Assembly (NCBI RefSeq): GCF_026340095.1
Contig: NZ_JAPEPO010000003.1
Location: 1-64,000 of the forward strand
DNA length: 64,000 bases
Origin: Streptomyces sp. NBC_01446
Lineage (GTDB): Bacteria; Actinomycetota; Actinomycetes; Streptomycetales; Streptomycetaceae
Direction: 5' to 3'
In this document: one piece after another, positions 42,014 through 49,976 of the stretch
Numbering within the stretch: position 1 is the first letter of the stretch
How the letters are laid out: each line of letters opens with the position of its first letter
Made by a program: the position numbers and the translations under genes
The notes under the pieces: generated by a model
The model's database searches: none
What the model was told of the DNA's origin: nothing
Seen by the model: the letters and a program-made list of their open reading frames with translations, nothing else

Positions 42014-43081
42014 TCAGTTGTGCGTGCACAGCGCCGCGATTTCGCGGGCGGCGTCCCGTGTGGGGCGCCCCACCCCGATCAGCGTCGCGGACGCCGGGCC
42101 GGTCCAGTCGCCGTAGCCGAGCAGGTGCAGGCGCGGTTCGCCGACGGCCCGGGTGCCCTCGGTCGCGATGTGCCCGCGCGTGCTCCGGAGCTGGAGCGGG
42201 GCCAGGTGGGACAGGGCCGGGCGGAAGCCGGTGCACCAGATGACCGCATCCGCGCTTTCGTGGCTGCCGTCGGCCCATCGGACACCGTCAGTGGTGAGCT
42301 GGGAGAACATCGGCCTCGCGGTCAGGAGCCCGGCGTCGCGGGCGGCACGGACGGGCGGCACGGCGACGATGTCGCCGAGCGAGGCCACCCCGCCGGTGTC
42401 GTCGCGGCCTTCTTGAAGGGCGCGGCGGCGTGCGGTGGCGACGTCGAACAGGGCGCGGCCGTCGATGTCGTCGGCGAGGAACCGCGGCGGGCGCTGGGTC
42501 ACCCAGGTGACGTCGACGCGGCTGTCCAGGGCGAGGTCGGCGGCGATCTGCGCGCCGGAGTTCCCGCCGCCGACCACGATCACGCGTTGGCCGGCGAAGT
42601 CGGCCGGACAGCGGTAGTTCACCGTGTGCAGCTGCTGACCGGTGACGACGTCGCGGCCGGGGAGAGAGGGGAGGAAGGGCCGCGTCCAGGTGCCGGTGGC
42701 ACTGATGACCGCGCGGGCCCGCCAGGTGCCGGTGTCGGCCTCGACCAGGAGCCGATCGCCGTCGCGGCGTACGGCCTCCACACGGGTGCCGTGCTGGACG
42801 GGCAGGCCGTAGCGCTTCTCGTAGTCGGCGAGGTAGTCCACGACGTGCCCGGCGTCCGGGTATGTCTGGCCGGGCTGGGCGGGCATGAGCCGGCCTGGCA
42901 GGGAGGAGTGCTCGGCCGGGGAGAACAGGTGTAGCGAGTTCCACATGTGCTGCCAGGACCCGCCCGGCGCCGGGCTGGCGTCCAGGATGACGTGGTCGAG
43001 GCTCTGGCGGCGCAGGTGGTAGCCGGCGGCGAGCCCTGCTTGGCCGCCGCCGACCACCACCACGTCCGTGTGCTGTGTCAC
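42014..43081 (-). CDS. arsO: ArsO-like flavin-binding monooxygenase
   Basis: A 355-residue flavoprotein beginning with a GTG (43081) that overlaps the Acr3 stop as GTGA. FAD motif VVVGGGQAGLAAGYHLRR, then WNSLHLFSPAEHSSLPGRLMP, NADPH motif VIVVGGGNSGAQIAADLAL, and VIWCTGFRPALSHLAPL near the end fit flavin-containing monooxygenases. It is the third gene of the leftward arsR-acr3-arsO transcript and corresponds to arsO of the known Streptomyces arsRBOCT cluster, whose substrate is not established. Possibly it oxidises an arsenical or regenerates a redox partner. Confidence 0.8.
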   Translation of the reverse strand: MTQHTDVVVVGGGQAGLAAGYHLRRQSLDHVILDASPAPGGSWQHMWNSLHLFSPAEHSSLPGRLMPAQPGQTYPDAGHVVDYLADYEKRYGLPVQHGTRVEAVRRDGDRLLVEADTGTWRARAVISATGTWTRPFLPSLPGRDVVTGQQLHTVNYRCPADFAGQRVIVVGGGNSGAQIAADLALDSRVDVTWVTQRPPRFLADDIDGRALFDVATARRRALQEGRDDTGGVASLGDIVAVPPVRAARDAGLLTARPMFSQLTTDGVRWADGSHESADAVIWCTGFRPALSHLAPLQLRSTRGHIATEGTRAVGEPRLHLLGYGDWTGPASATLIGVGRPTRDAAREIAALCTHN

Positions 43082-44190
43082 GGGGCGGTCGTCACCGCGT
43101 CGGCGGCGAACTTCCGTCGCCAGGCGAGGGCGACGTAGACCAGGCCGATGAGGACCGGGACTTCGATGAGTGGTCCGACGACGCCGGACAGGGCCTGGCC
43201 GGAGGTGACGCCGAAGGTGGCGATGGCGACCGCGATGGCCAGCTCGAAGTTGTTGCCCGCCGCAGTGAAAGCGAGGGTCGCGGTGCGGTCGTAGGCGAGG
43301 CCGAGGCCCTTGCCGAGGAGGAAGGTCCCGAAGAACATGATCGCGAAGTAGACCAGTAGGGGCAGCGCGATCCGGGCGACGTCCAGCGGCTGCGAGGTGA
43401 TGGTCTTTCCCTGCAGGGCGAAGAGGATGACGATCGTGAACAGCAGTCCGTACAGCGCCCAGGGGCCGATCTTCGGCAGGAACTTCTGCTCGTAGTCGTC
43501 GCGGCCCAGCTTCTGCTCGCCGATGCGGCGGGTGAGGAAGCCGGCCAGCAGCGGGATGCCGAGGAAGATGATGACGTTCAGTGCGATGTGCCAGACGGAC
43601 ACGTCCAGGCCCTGGCCGTCGCCGAGGTTCATCCAGCGCGGCAGCAGGTCGAGGTAGAACCAGCCCAGCAGGCCGAACGCGAGGACCTGGAACACCGAGT
43701 TCAGCGCGACGAGGACGGCCGCGGCCTCGCGGTCGCCGCAGGCGAGGTCGTTCCAGATGATGACCATGGCGATGCAACGGGCAAGTCCCACGATGATCAG
43801 GCCGGTGCGGTATTCGGGCAGGTCCGGCAGGAAGATCCACGCCAGGGCGAACATCACCGCCGGTCCGACGATCCAGTTGATGACCAGCGAGGAGACCATC
43901 AGCTTCTTGTCGCCGATGACGCGGTCGAGCTTGTCGTAGCGGACTTTGGCGAGGACCGGGTACATCATGATCAGCAGGCCGAGCGCGATCGGCAGGGAGA
44001 TCCCGCCGATCTCGATCTTCGCGAGCGCGTCGTTCATGCCCGGGATGAGACGGCCCAGGCCCAGGCCCACGGCCATGGCGAGGAGGATCCACACCGCGAG
44101 GTAGCGGTCGAGGGTGGAGAGCTTCTTGACGATCGAGTCGTCCCCGCCGCCGGCCGGAGCGGGGGCGGTGGTGGGCTCGGTGGAGGTCAC
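43078..44190 (-). CDS. acr3: ACR3-family arsenite efflux transporter
   Basis: A 370-residue permease with 10 predicted spans. It has LDRYLAVWILLAMAVGLGLGRL, GLLIMMYPVLAKVRYDKL and the key transport segment GLARCIAMVIIWNDLACGDRE with the conserved Cys of the ACR3 pathway (GLARCIAMV). Later landmarks are LVALNSVFQ and FTAAGNNFELAIAVAIATFG, the family's signature 8-9 loop region. GTG 44190 overlaps the arsR stop (GTGA) and the gene ends in another GTGA with arsO, so the three genes are tightly coupled. It exports As(III), and Sb(III) to a lesser degree in family members, using the proton motive force. Confidence 0.92.
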   Translation of the reverse strand: MTSTEPTTAPAPAGGGDDSIVKKLSTLDRYLAVWILLAMAVGLGLGRLIPGMNDALAKIEIGGISLPIALGLLIMMYPVLAKVRYDKLDRVIGDKKLMVSSLVINWIVGPAVMFALAWIFLPDLPEYRTGLIIVGLARCIAMVIIWNDLACGDREAAAVLVALNSVFQVLAFGLLGWFYLDLLPRWMNLGDGQGLDVSVWHIALNVIIFLGIPLLAGFLTRRIGEQKLGRDDYEQKFLPKIGPWALYGLLFTIVILFALQGKTITSQPLDVARIALPLLVYFAIMFFGTFLLGKGLGLAYDRTATLAFTAAGNNFELAIAVAIATFGVTSGQALSGVVGPLIEVPVLIGLVYVALAWRRKFAADAVTTAP

Positions 44191-44495
44191 GGGCAGGCCC
44201 TCTTGTTCTCGGCAGCGGTACGGGCGGAGGCAGCGAGCGCTGCGAACTGCTCGGACAGCCCGGTCAGGACCTCGGGCTTTAGCTTGTAGTAGGTGAACCG
44301 GCCGCACGGCTCGGTCTCCACGATCCCGGCCTCGCGCAGCACCTTCATGTGGTTGGACAGGTTGGTCTGCTTGGCTCCGGTCTCCTCGACCAGGTGGGTC
44401 GTGCAGAGCGTCTCGCGCGCCAGCAGGGTCACGATCTGGAGGCGGAGCGGATCGCCCAGCACCCGGATCACATCAGGATCGACTGAAGTCAGCAT
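44187..44495 (-). CDS. arsR: ArsR-family repressor
   Basis: A 102-residue repressor heading the acr3-arsO operon and divergent from arsC-arsT. DPDVIRVLGDPLRLQIVTLL and ETGAKQTNLSNHMKVLREAGIVETE form the winged HTH. Cysteines in ETLCTTHLVEET (residue about 31) and EPCGRFTYY (about 67) are placed differently from the CVCD motif of the other ArsR, so it uses another metal-binding arrangement, as in some actinobacterial ArsRs. The ATG at 44495 is the start. It would repress both divergent transcripts until arsenite binds. Confidence 0.88.
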   Translation of the reverse strand: MLTSVDPDVIRVLGDPLRLQIVTLLARETLCTTHLVEETGAKQTNLSNHMKVLREAGIVETEPCGRFTYYKLKPEVLTGLSEQFAALAASARTAAENKRACP

Positions 44496-44591
44496 GCACT
44501 GATACTCTCACATCATCACCCGCTGATACCAGCGGGGGCTGAAGTCATTGGCGGGCTGGGTTCCGCCATGCGACGAGAGAGAACGATCACC
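44496..44591. promoter_or_regulatory. Divergent ars promoter region
   Basis: The 96-bp gap between arsR and arsC contains TGATAC at 44500-44505 and again at 44523-44528, a 23-bp direct repeat (CTGATACTC... and CTGATACCA...). The copies flank an ATCATCA sequence and are the best candidates for ArsR half-sites. Promoter boxes could overlap them; the AGAGAGA at 44576-44582 may serve as ribosome binding site for arsC. Confidence 0.5.
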
Positions 44592-45014
44592 ATGGCCGAC
44601 AAGCCGTCCGTCCTGTTCGTCTGCGTTCACAACGCCGGCCGCTCCCAGATGGCCGCCGCGTGGCTGACCCACCTGGCCGGCGACCGCGTCGAGGTCCGTT
44701 CCGCCGGCTCGAACCCCGGCGATCAGGTCAACCCGGCCGCCGTCGAGGCCATGGCCGAGGTAGGCATCGACATCTCCAAGGAGACGCCGAAGATCCTCAC
44801 CATCGACGCGGTCCGCGAGTCGGACGTCTGCATCACCATGGGCTGCGGCGACACCTGCCCCGTCTTCCCCGGCAAGCGCTACCTGGACTGGAAGCTGGAG
44901 GACCCGGCCGGCCAGGGCGTCGAGGCCGTACGACCGATCCGCGACGAGATCAAGATCCTGGTCGAGGGCCTGATCGCCGAGATTGCCCCGGAGAAGCCTG
45001 GGGCAACGGCGTGA
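44592..45014 (+). CDS. arsC: Arsenate reductase, low-molecular-weight phosphatase type
   Basis: A 140-residue thioredoxin- or mycothiol-linked arsenate reductase. The P-loop CVHNAGR (Cys11 to Arg17, C-x5-R) is complete. The redox cysteines Cys80, Cys85 and Cys89 lie in DVCITMGCGDTCPVFPG, and the acid-base region LDWKLEDP follows. It converts arsenate to arsenite for export by Acr3. ATG 44592 is chosen; an earlier ATG at 44568 would add eight residues. It shares a GTGA overlap with the next gene, a thioredoxin reductase that could provide electrons. Confidence 0.92.
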   Translation: MADKPSVLFVCVHNAGRSQMAAAWLTHLAGDRVEVRSAGSNPGDQVNPAAVEAMAEVGIDISKETPKILTIDAVRESDVCITMGCGDTCPVFPGKRYLDWKLEDPAGQGVEAVRPIRDEIKILVEGLIAEIAPEKPGATA

Positions 45015-45985
45015 GCGAGATACGCGACGTCGTCATCATCGGCTCCGGCCCCACCGGATACACCGCCGCCCTCTACACCGCCCGCGCCCAACTGAGGCCC
45101 CTGCTGTTCGGCAGCTCCATCTTCGTCGGCGGATCGCTGACCACCACCACCGAGGTGGAGAACTTCCCCGGCTTCCCCGACGGCGTCGACGGTCCCGTCC
45201 TCATGGAAAGCATGCGGGCCCAAGCCGAGAAGTTCGGCGCCGAGATGATCGACGACGACATCGTCTCCGTCGACCTCACCGGCGACATCAAGCTGCTCAC
45301 CGACTCCGCGGGCACCGTGCACCGCGCGAAGACGGTGATCATCGCGACCGGCTCCGGCTACCGCAAGCTTGGCCTGCCCAAGGAGGACGAGCTCTCCGGC
45401 CGGGGCGTGTCCTGGTGCGCGACCTGCGACGGGTTCTTCTTCCGTGACCGCGACATCGTCGTGGTCGGCGGCGGCGACACCGCCATGGAGGAAGCCACCT
45501 TCCTCACCCGCTTCGCCAACTCAGTCACCGTCGTCCACCGACGCTCCACCCTGCGCGCCTCCAAGGTCATGCAGGACCGGGCGTTCGCCAACGACAAGAT
45601 CTCCTTCGCCTTCGACAGCGAGATCGCCGAGATCAAGGAGACCAACGGCATGCTCGGCGGCGTCGTCCTGCGCGACGTTTTCACCGGCGCCACCCGCGAC
45701 CTCGACGTCACCGGGCTGTTCATCGCCCTCGGCCACGACCCGCGCACCGAACTCTTCAAGGGTCAGGTCGACCTCGACGACGAGGGCTACGTCAGCGTGG
45801 CCTCCCCGTCGACGCGTACCAGCCTGCCCGGGGTCTTCGCCGCCGGCGACGTCGTCGACCACACCTACCGGCAAGCCATCACCGCCGCTGGGACGGGCGC
45901 AGCGGCGGCTCTGGACGCCGAGCGCTACCTCGCCGCCCGCGGCTCGACAGAGACCGAGCCGGCGACCACCGCCGTCCCGGCCTGA
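45011..45985 (+). CDS. arsT: Thioredoxin reductase-like protein of the ars operon (ArsT)
   Basis: A 324-residue flavoprotein starting at GTG 45011 inside the arsC stop (GTGA). FAD motif VVIIGSGPTGYTAALYTARA, disulfide CxxC at C136/C139 (SWCATCDGFFF), NADPH motif VVVGGGDTAMEEATFL with HRR, and the C-terminal GVFAAGDVVDHTYRQAITAAGTG are standard thioredoxin reductase elements. In the known arsRBOCT system ArsT is the thioredoxin reductase partner of ArsC. Here it is directly coupled to arsC. Electron flow NADPH to ArsT to a thioredoxin and ArsC is inferred. Confidence 0.9.
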   Translation: MSEIRDVVIIGSGPTGYTAALYTARAQLRPLLFGSSIFVGGSLTTTTEVENFPGFPDGVDGPVLMESMRAQAEKFGAEMIDDDIVSVDLTGDIKLLTDSAGTVHRAKTVIIATGSGYRKLGLPKEDELSGRGVSWCATCDGFFFRDRDIVVVGGGDTAMEEATFLTRFANSVTVVHRRSTLRASKVMQDRAFANDKISFAFDSEIAEIKETNGMLGGVVLRDVFTGATRDLDVTGLFIALGHDPRTELFKGQVDLDDEGYVSVASPSTRTSLPGVFAAGDVVDHTYRQAITAAGTGAAAALDAERYLAARGSTETEPATTAVPA

Positions 45986-46195
45986 GCGGCACTCGCAGGC
46001 GGGGGCGTCCGGAAGCTCCGGCGGCCCCGCCGCTGTCGTCCTCGCACCAGCCGTCATCGGGAAAACAAGCTGATCACAGGCGGTGACCACGGCTCGCCAA
46101 CTAGCCTGCTGCACCATTGCCAACTACGCCGCGACACATCCGTCGGGGCCAGCGACAACCTGCGGCGCTGATTGCCAACAAGGCTGCCTGGTCAC

Positions 46196-46288
46196 ATGGA
46201 CAACTCCGTGGCCCAAAAGTCCCTACGCCGTCCACCTGTGCGGCGCGGTCGGTACAACGGAAGGTGCAGGGCCGATCTACGGGAAGAG
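46196..46288 (+). repeat. Dispersed 93-bp repeat, copy B
   Basis: Gapless match to 29840-29932 with about 11 differences, several of them at third codon positions of the shared frame (MDNSVAQKSLRR), and a tail GGGAAGAG at both right ends. The flanks do not match. The shared frame here stops shortly after the repeat, unlike copy A. It lies between arsT and a truncated beta-helix protein remnant, another mark of recombination. Confidence 0.55.
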
Positions 46289-46289
46289 T

Positions 46290-46620
46290 GACGATGCCGG
46301 AGGCCTGCTCCTTCACCTCAAGAGTGCCGGTGTTGTAGATGCCCGCGGCGGTCCCGCCCAGCAGGATGCTGCCCGTTGGTTCAGGGTGGTCGACCAGGTG
46401 GCTGGTGACGGTGTTGTTCTCGACGGACGACGTGCCGCGCATGACAAGCGTGCCCATATTGCGGATGACCGCAGCGCCCTCTCCCGTCTCGTCGATCCTG
46501 TTGCCGGCGATCCGGGCGTTGGATCGCATTTCCAACTGCCCCTGCTCCTGCACTTCTACGGTGTGCCAGCTGTCGTCGCCGCTGGGGATGACAGCTCCGG
46601 TGAATCGGGAACAGCCCCAG
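46290..46620 (-). pseudogene. Right-handed beta-helix repeat protein remnant
   Basis: Leftward frame (part of an open frame 46101-46715) encodes short repeats of the parallel beta-helix kind: GQLEMRSNARIAGNRI, AAVIRNMGTLVMRGTSSVENNTV, GGTAAGIYNTGTLEVKEQAS. These N-rich, G-T-L repeats are typical of secreted beta-helix proteins. No signal peptide or adjoining domain exists; the open frame on both sides encodes unrelated text. Only about three coils survive. Confidence 0.5.
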
Positions 46621-46794
46621 CAGTTCCCGGTCTGCCTGCGTCTGCATCGTTGCCATCCGCGCTCCTTGTGCCACTGATCCGTCCCACTCTCCTGCTGTGC
46701 TCCCGCTACGGTCACTCCGGATCATCGTTGACATCGTCAATACGGGTCTCCCAGACTTGACGCCCACAACAGTCCTTCGAGTCGGGGGTGCACC

Positions 46795-48411
46795 ATGCGG
46801 GAGTCCGGCGCTCGGGGGCACCTGCCCGTCCGTCAGCTCGTGGACAACATCGGCCCGGCGCTGCTGCGCCTGGTCCAGGAGGGGACCGGCAGCGGCGGGC
46901 CGCTCACCGACATCGCCATCCATGCCCCGGGTGCGCCGACACAGCTCGGACCCGGGTGTGTGGTGCTGGGGGTCGGCGTGACCACGGAGGCCGAGCTGCG
47001 CGAGCTGACCGCGGCCATGCGGCAGGCCGGCGCGGAGGTGCTGGCGGTGAAGGCTCCGGTGCCGCCGTCGGCCCACGACAAGCTGGCGATCATCGAGGTC
47101 AACCGAGACGCGTCCTGGATGCACGTGGCGACGACCGTCCGTGAGCAGCTGCTCGAGTACGCGAGGACGCGCGTGCGCTCGGCCGGTAGCGGCGCAGAGC
47201 TGTTCGCCCTGGCGAACGCGGTCTACGAGAGCGTCGGCGCCCCGGTCACCATCGAGGACCGCTTCTCCGCGCTGGTGGCCTGGTCGGAGGGGCAGGACCG
47301 GACCGACTCCGAGCGGATCGAGACCATCCTGGGGCGGGCCGTGCACCAGCGGACGCTCGCCGAACAGCGCGAGCGTCAGGAGTTCGAGCGGCTCCATGCC
47401 AGCACCGAGCCGGTGTACATGGAGGCGACCGGGGCGGATCAGCTGGCAAGGCTGGCGATCGCGGTCCGGGCCGGTTCGGACGTCGTCGGCTACATCTGGG
47501 CCGCCGTCACCGGGCCGCTCCACGAGGCGGCCACAGCCCGGCTGCGCGAATTCGCGCCCGTGGTCGCGCTGCAGCTGGTCGGCCTGCGCACGGAGACCAG
47601 CTACGCCCGCCGCCAGCGCGGCGAGCTGGCCGCCGCGGTACTCGGCGGGGCGGCCGACCCGGTGGAGGCGAGCCGGCTGCAGCTGGGCTCCGGCCCGGTC
47701 TGCGTCCTGGCCGCGGCCCCGCGGCTGGCCGGGAGCACGGGCTCCGACGCGCTGGACACCGTCGGGCTGCGCCGGTTCGCGGACACGCTGGAGTACTTTC
47801 TGGCGGCCGTGCACCCTCGTTCAGCCCTGGTGGCGGGCACCGGAGCGGTGTACGTACTGGCTGCCTGGCCTCCGGAACACGCCACGGCTCTGGAGTCGGC
47901 CGTCGCCCTGGCCCGCGACTTCCTCGCGCGGACCCCACTGGCCGGTGACTATGTGGTCGCCGTCGGCGGACCGGCCGAATCGACGGGCCGGATCGCCGAT
48001 GTGCGGGCGCAGGCGGACGCCGCGCTGCGGGCGCTGCGGCACCCGGCCGTCCGCGGACCGGCCGTGCGCACCGTGGAGGACATGGCGCTGGCGGTGCTGC
48101 TGCTGCACCTCGCTGACGCGACCGAGGCGCTCGGCCTGCCGGACGCCGGCGGCGCGCTGCACCGGCTGCGCCAGGAAGAGGGCCAGGACGGTCCGCTGGC
48201 GGCGACCCTGGCCGCCTATCTCGCCGCCGCGGGAGCCACCGACACCGCGGCGGAGGCCCTGCACATCCACCCCAACACCTTGCGCTACCGGCTGCGCCGT
48301 ATCCGCGAGGTCTCCGGGCTGGACTTCGCCGATTCCGACGCCATGCTGCTCGCGCACCTCCAGCTCCGGGTGCGCGAGCTGCGGACGGGCGCTTCCCAAG
48401 GCTCCGGCTGA
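46795..48411 (+). CDS. PucR-family transcriptional regulator
   Basis: A 538-residue regulator. Residues about 10-110 resemble the PucR N-terminal domain (LPVRQLVDNIGPALLRLVQEG, VVLGVGVTTEAELRELTAAM). A GGDEF-like/CdaR middle part follows (EDRFSALVAWSEGQ, AAVLGGAADPVEASRLQLG). The C-terminus is a classic PucR HTH: TLAAYLAAAGATDTAAEALHIHPNTLRYRLRRIREVSGLD. GTG or ATG at 46795 starts it after GGGGGTGCACC. It converges on the hydrolase-permease operon, which it may regulate. The last 127 bp overlap the convergent gene. Confidence 0.85.
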   Translation: MRESGARGHLPVRQLVDNIGPALLRLVQEGTGSGGPLTDIAIHAPGAPTQLGPGCVVLGVGVTTEAELRELTAAMRQAGAEVLAVKAPVPPSAHDKLAIIEVNRDASWMHVATTVREQLLEYARTRVRSAGSGAELFALANAVYESVGAPVTIEDRFSALVAWSEGQDRTDSERIETILGRAVHQRTLAEQRERQEFERLHASTEPVYMEATGADQLARLAIAVRAGSDVVGYIWAAVTGPLHEAATARLREFAPVVALQLVGLRTETSYARRQRGELAAAVLGGAADPVEASRLQLGSGPVCVLAAAPRLAGSTGSDALDTVGLRRFADTLEYFLAAVHPRSALVAGTGAVYVLAAWPPEHATALESAVALARDFLARTPLAGDYVVAVGGPAESTGRIADVRAQADAALRALRHPAVRGPAVRTVEDMALAVLLLHLADATEALGLPDAGGALHRLRQEEGQDGPLAATLAAYLAAAGATDTAAEALHIHPNTLRYRLRRIREVSGLDFADSDAMLLAHLQLRVRELRTGASQGSG

Positions 48412-49976
48412 TCCCGGAACGAGCGCGTGTAGCGGCACCCGTCCAGGTCCACCCAGAGCACCGCGCCGTCCAGGGCAGGGCCGGACGTCAGGCGCTCCGG
48501 CAGCCGGGGGTCGGCTCCGATGCGGAACGTCCCGTCGTCGAGCGGGACGAGTTCCGGTTCGTCGCGGGGCGCTTCCACGCCGGTCGCGGCGATCATGTGC
48601 AGTCGTCCCGCCCGCTGCACGATGCTGAAGCTGGGATACCAGGGGGTGTAGCTCCGGTAGTGACCTGCGAGTGCATGCGGAGGAGCGGCCGGCGCGGAGA
48701 GGCTGGGGCCCAGTGACTCGGGTCCGTAGAGCCAGCGTCCGTCCAGGAAGTGGTGGTAGGCGGACCATCCTGGGTGATCGCACACCAGCCGCCCGTCCCC
48801 CGCGTCGTACAGCCTGCCGGTCACCTCGCCCGAGGTGAGCGAGAGACGGTCGTCGCCCGTGGCCTCGACGCGGATCTGACGCGGCGTCGTTCCGTGGATC
48901 CCGACGTAGCGCTGGGCGTCGGGGATCCGCTCCGGGTCGAACAGCGCCGGGTCCGCCGGGGCTCCCTGGACGACGGCGAGCACATGGCGGGCGAAGCGGT
49001 CGATGATCTGGCACTCGCCGGGTGCGTTGGTCAGCACGGCGACACCGTGCCCGCCGTCGGTGTCGACGGCGAGGTACGAGCGGTATCCGACCATCCCGCC
49101 GGCGTGCGTCAGCCAGGTGTGGCCGTCGATCATTTCCACGTCCACGCCGAGCGCGTAGCCGGAACTGACCGCGCCGGCAGGCACCGTGACGATCTGTCGG
49201 AACCGCTCGGGACTTATGATCCTGGTGCCGTCCAGGGTGCCCCGGCCCAGCAGCATGCGGGCGAACTGGCCCAGGTCGGAAGCGGTTGCCAGCACGTTCC
49301 CATCGGCCGCCGAATACTCGAAGAAGCCGGCCGGCGCGAGCGGGGCCGACGGCAGCGGTGGGCGGTCGTCGCGCAGGAACCGGTACCCGGTGGCGAGTTC
49401 GGCGATGTCCTCGTGAGTGATCCGTGCCGCCGAGTCGCGCATGCCCAGGGGCCGCAGCAGCCGTCCGGCCATGGCGTCCGCCAGCGATTCCCCCGTCACC
49501 TGCTCGACGATCAACCCCAGCAGGTTGTAGCCCTCGTTGGAGTAGTGGAACAGCTCACCTGGTTCGGCCCAGGTCCTCGCATCGCGTAGCGCGTAGCCGC
49601 GTGCGGCGGCATCGGGCAGCGCGTCGGCCCCGGCCACCAGGCCGGAGGTGTGCTGCAGGAGGTGCCGGACGGTGATCGCGCGGGAGCCGCCGTTCGGGGC
49701 GAACCAGGGCAGGTGGTCGGCGACCGCCGCGTCGAGGTCCACCTTCCCCTCGTCCGCCAGTATGCCGAGCAGGAAGGCGGTGAAGGTCTTGCTGATGGAA
49801 CCGATCTCGAACCGCGTGCGACGGGAGACCGGCGCCCCGGACTCCGCGTTCGCGAATCCTGCGGTGACGAACGCGGAATCGCCGGTCCCATCGACGACGC
49901 TGATCGCGATTCCCGGCACCGGCCACCAGGTCCGCAACTGCTCCGCAAGCCCAGAGAGCACCCGTTGCACATCCAT
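48285..49976 (-). CDS. Beta-lactamase-fold serine hydrolase (class C/DD-peptidase-like)
   Basis: A 563-residue enzyme. The SxxK motif is S60-I-S-K63 in EIGSISKTFTAF, the second motif YSN lies at 145-147 in ELFHYSNEGYNLLG, and HAGG (THAGGMVGY) replaces the usual K/H-T-G. After about residue 340 comes an extra domain (YVGIHGTTPRQIRVEATGDDRLSLT ... HHFLDGRWLYG ... GHYRSYTPWYPSF) of the kind found in D-aminopeptidases and related esterases. No signal peptide, so it is probably cytoplasmic. It overlaps the permease stop by TGATG, so uptake and hydrolysis are linked. The last 40 residues antisense the PucR gene and may not be part of the functional fold. Confidence 0.8.
   Translation of the reverse strand: MDVQRVLSGLAEQLRTWWPVPGIAISVVDGTGDSAFVTAGFANAESGAPVSRRTRFEIGSISKTFTAFLLGILADEGKVDLDAAVADHLPWFAPNGGSRAITVRHLLQHTSGLVAGADALPDAAARGYALRDARTWAEPGELFHYSNEGYNLLGLIVEQVTGESLADAMAGRLLRPLGMRDSAARITHEDIAELATGYRFLRDDRPPLPSAPLAPAGFFEYSAADGNVLATASDLGQFARMLLGRGTLDGTRIISPERFRQIVTVPAGAVSSGYALGVDVEMIDGHTWLTHAGGMVGYRSYLAVDTDGGHGVAVLTNAPGECQIIDRFARHVLAVVQGAPADPALFDPERIPDAQRYVGIHGTTPRQIRVEATGDDRLSLTSGEVTGRLYDAGDGRLVCDHPGWSAYHHFLDGRWLYGPESLGPSLSAPAAPPHALAGHYRSYTPWYPSFSIVQRAGRLHMIAATGVEAPRDEPELVPLDDGTFRIGADPRLPERLTSGPALDGAVLWVDLDGCRYTRSFRDQPEPWEAPVRSSRTRSWRCASSMASESAKSSPETSRIRRSR

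Noticed and set aside
42014-44092. 692-codon leftward frame as one ArsO fusion
   Set aside because: Only codons after the GTG at 43081 are ArsO-like; earlier codons are out-of-frame reading of acr3.
46101-46715. Intact 204-residue beta-helix protein
   Set aside because: Only the central part has beta-helix repeats; both ends are unrelated text and there is no signal peptide, so a remnant is a better call.
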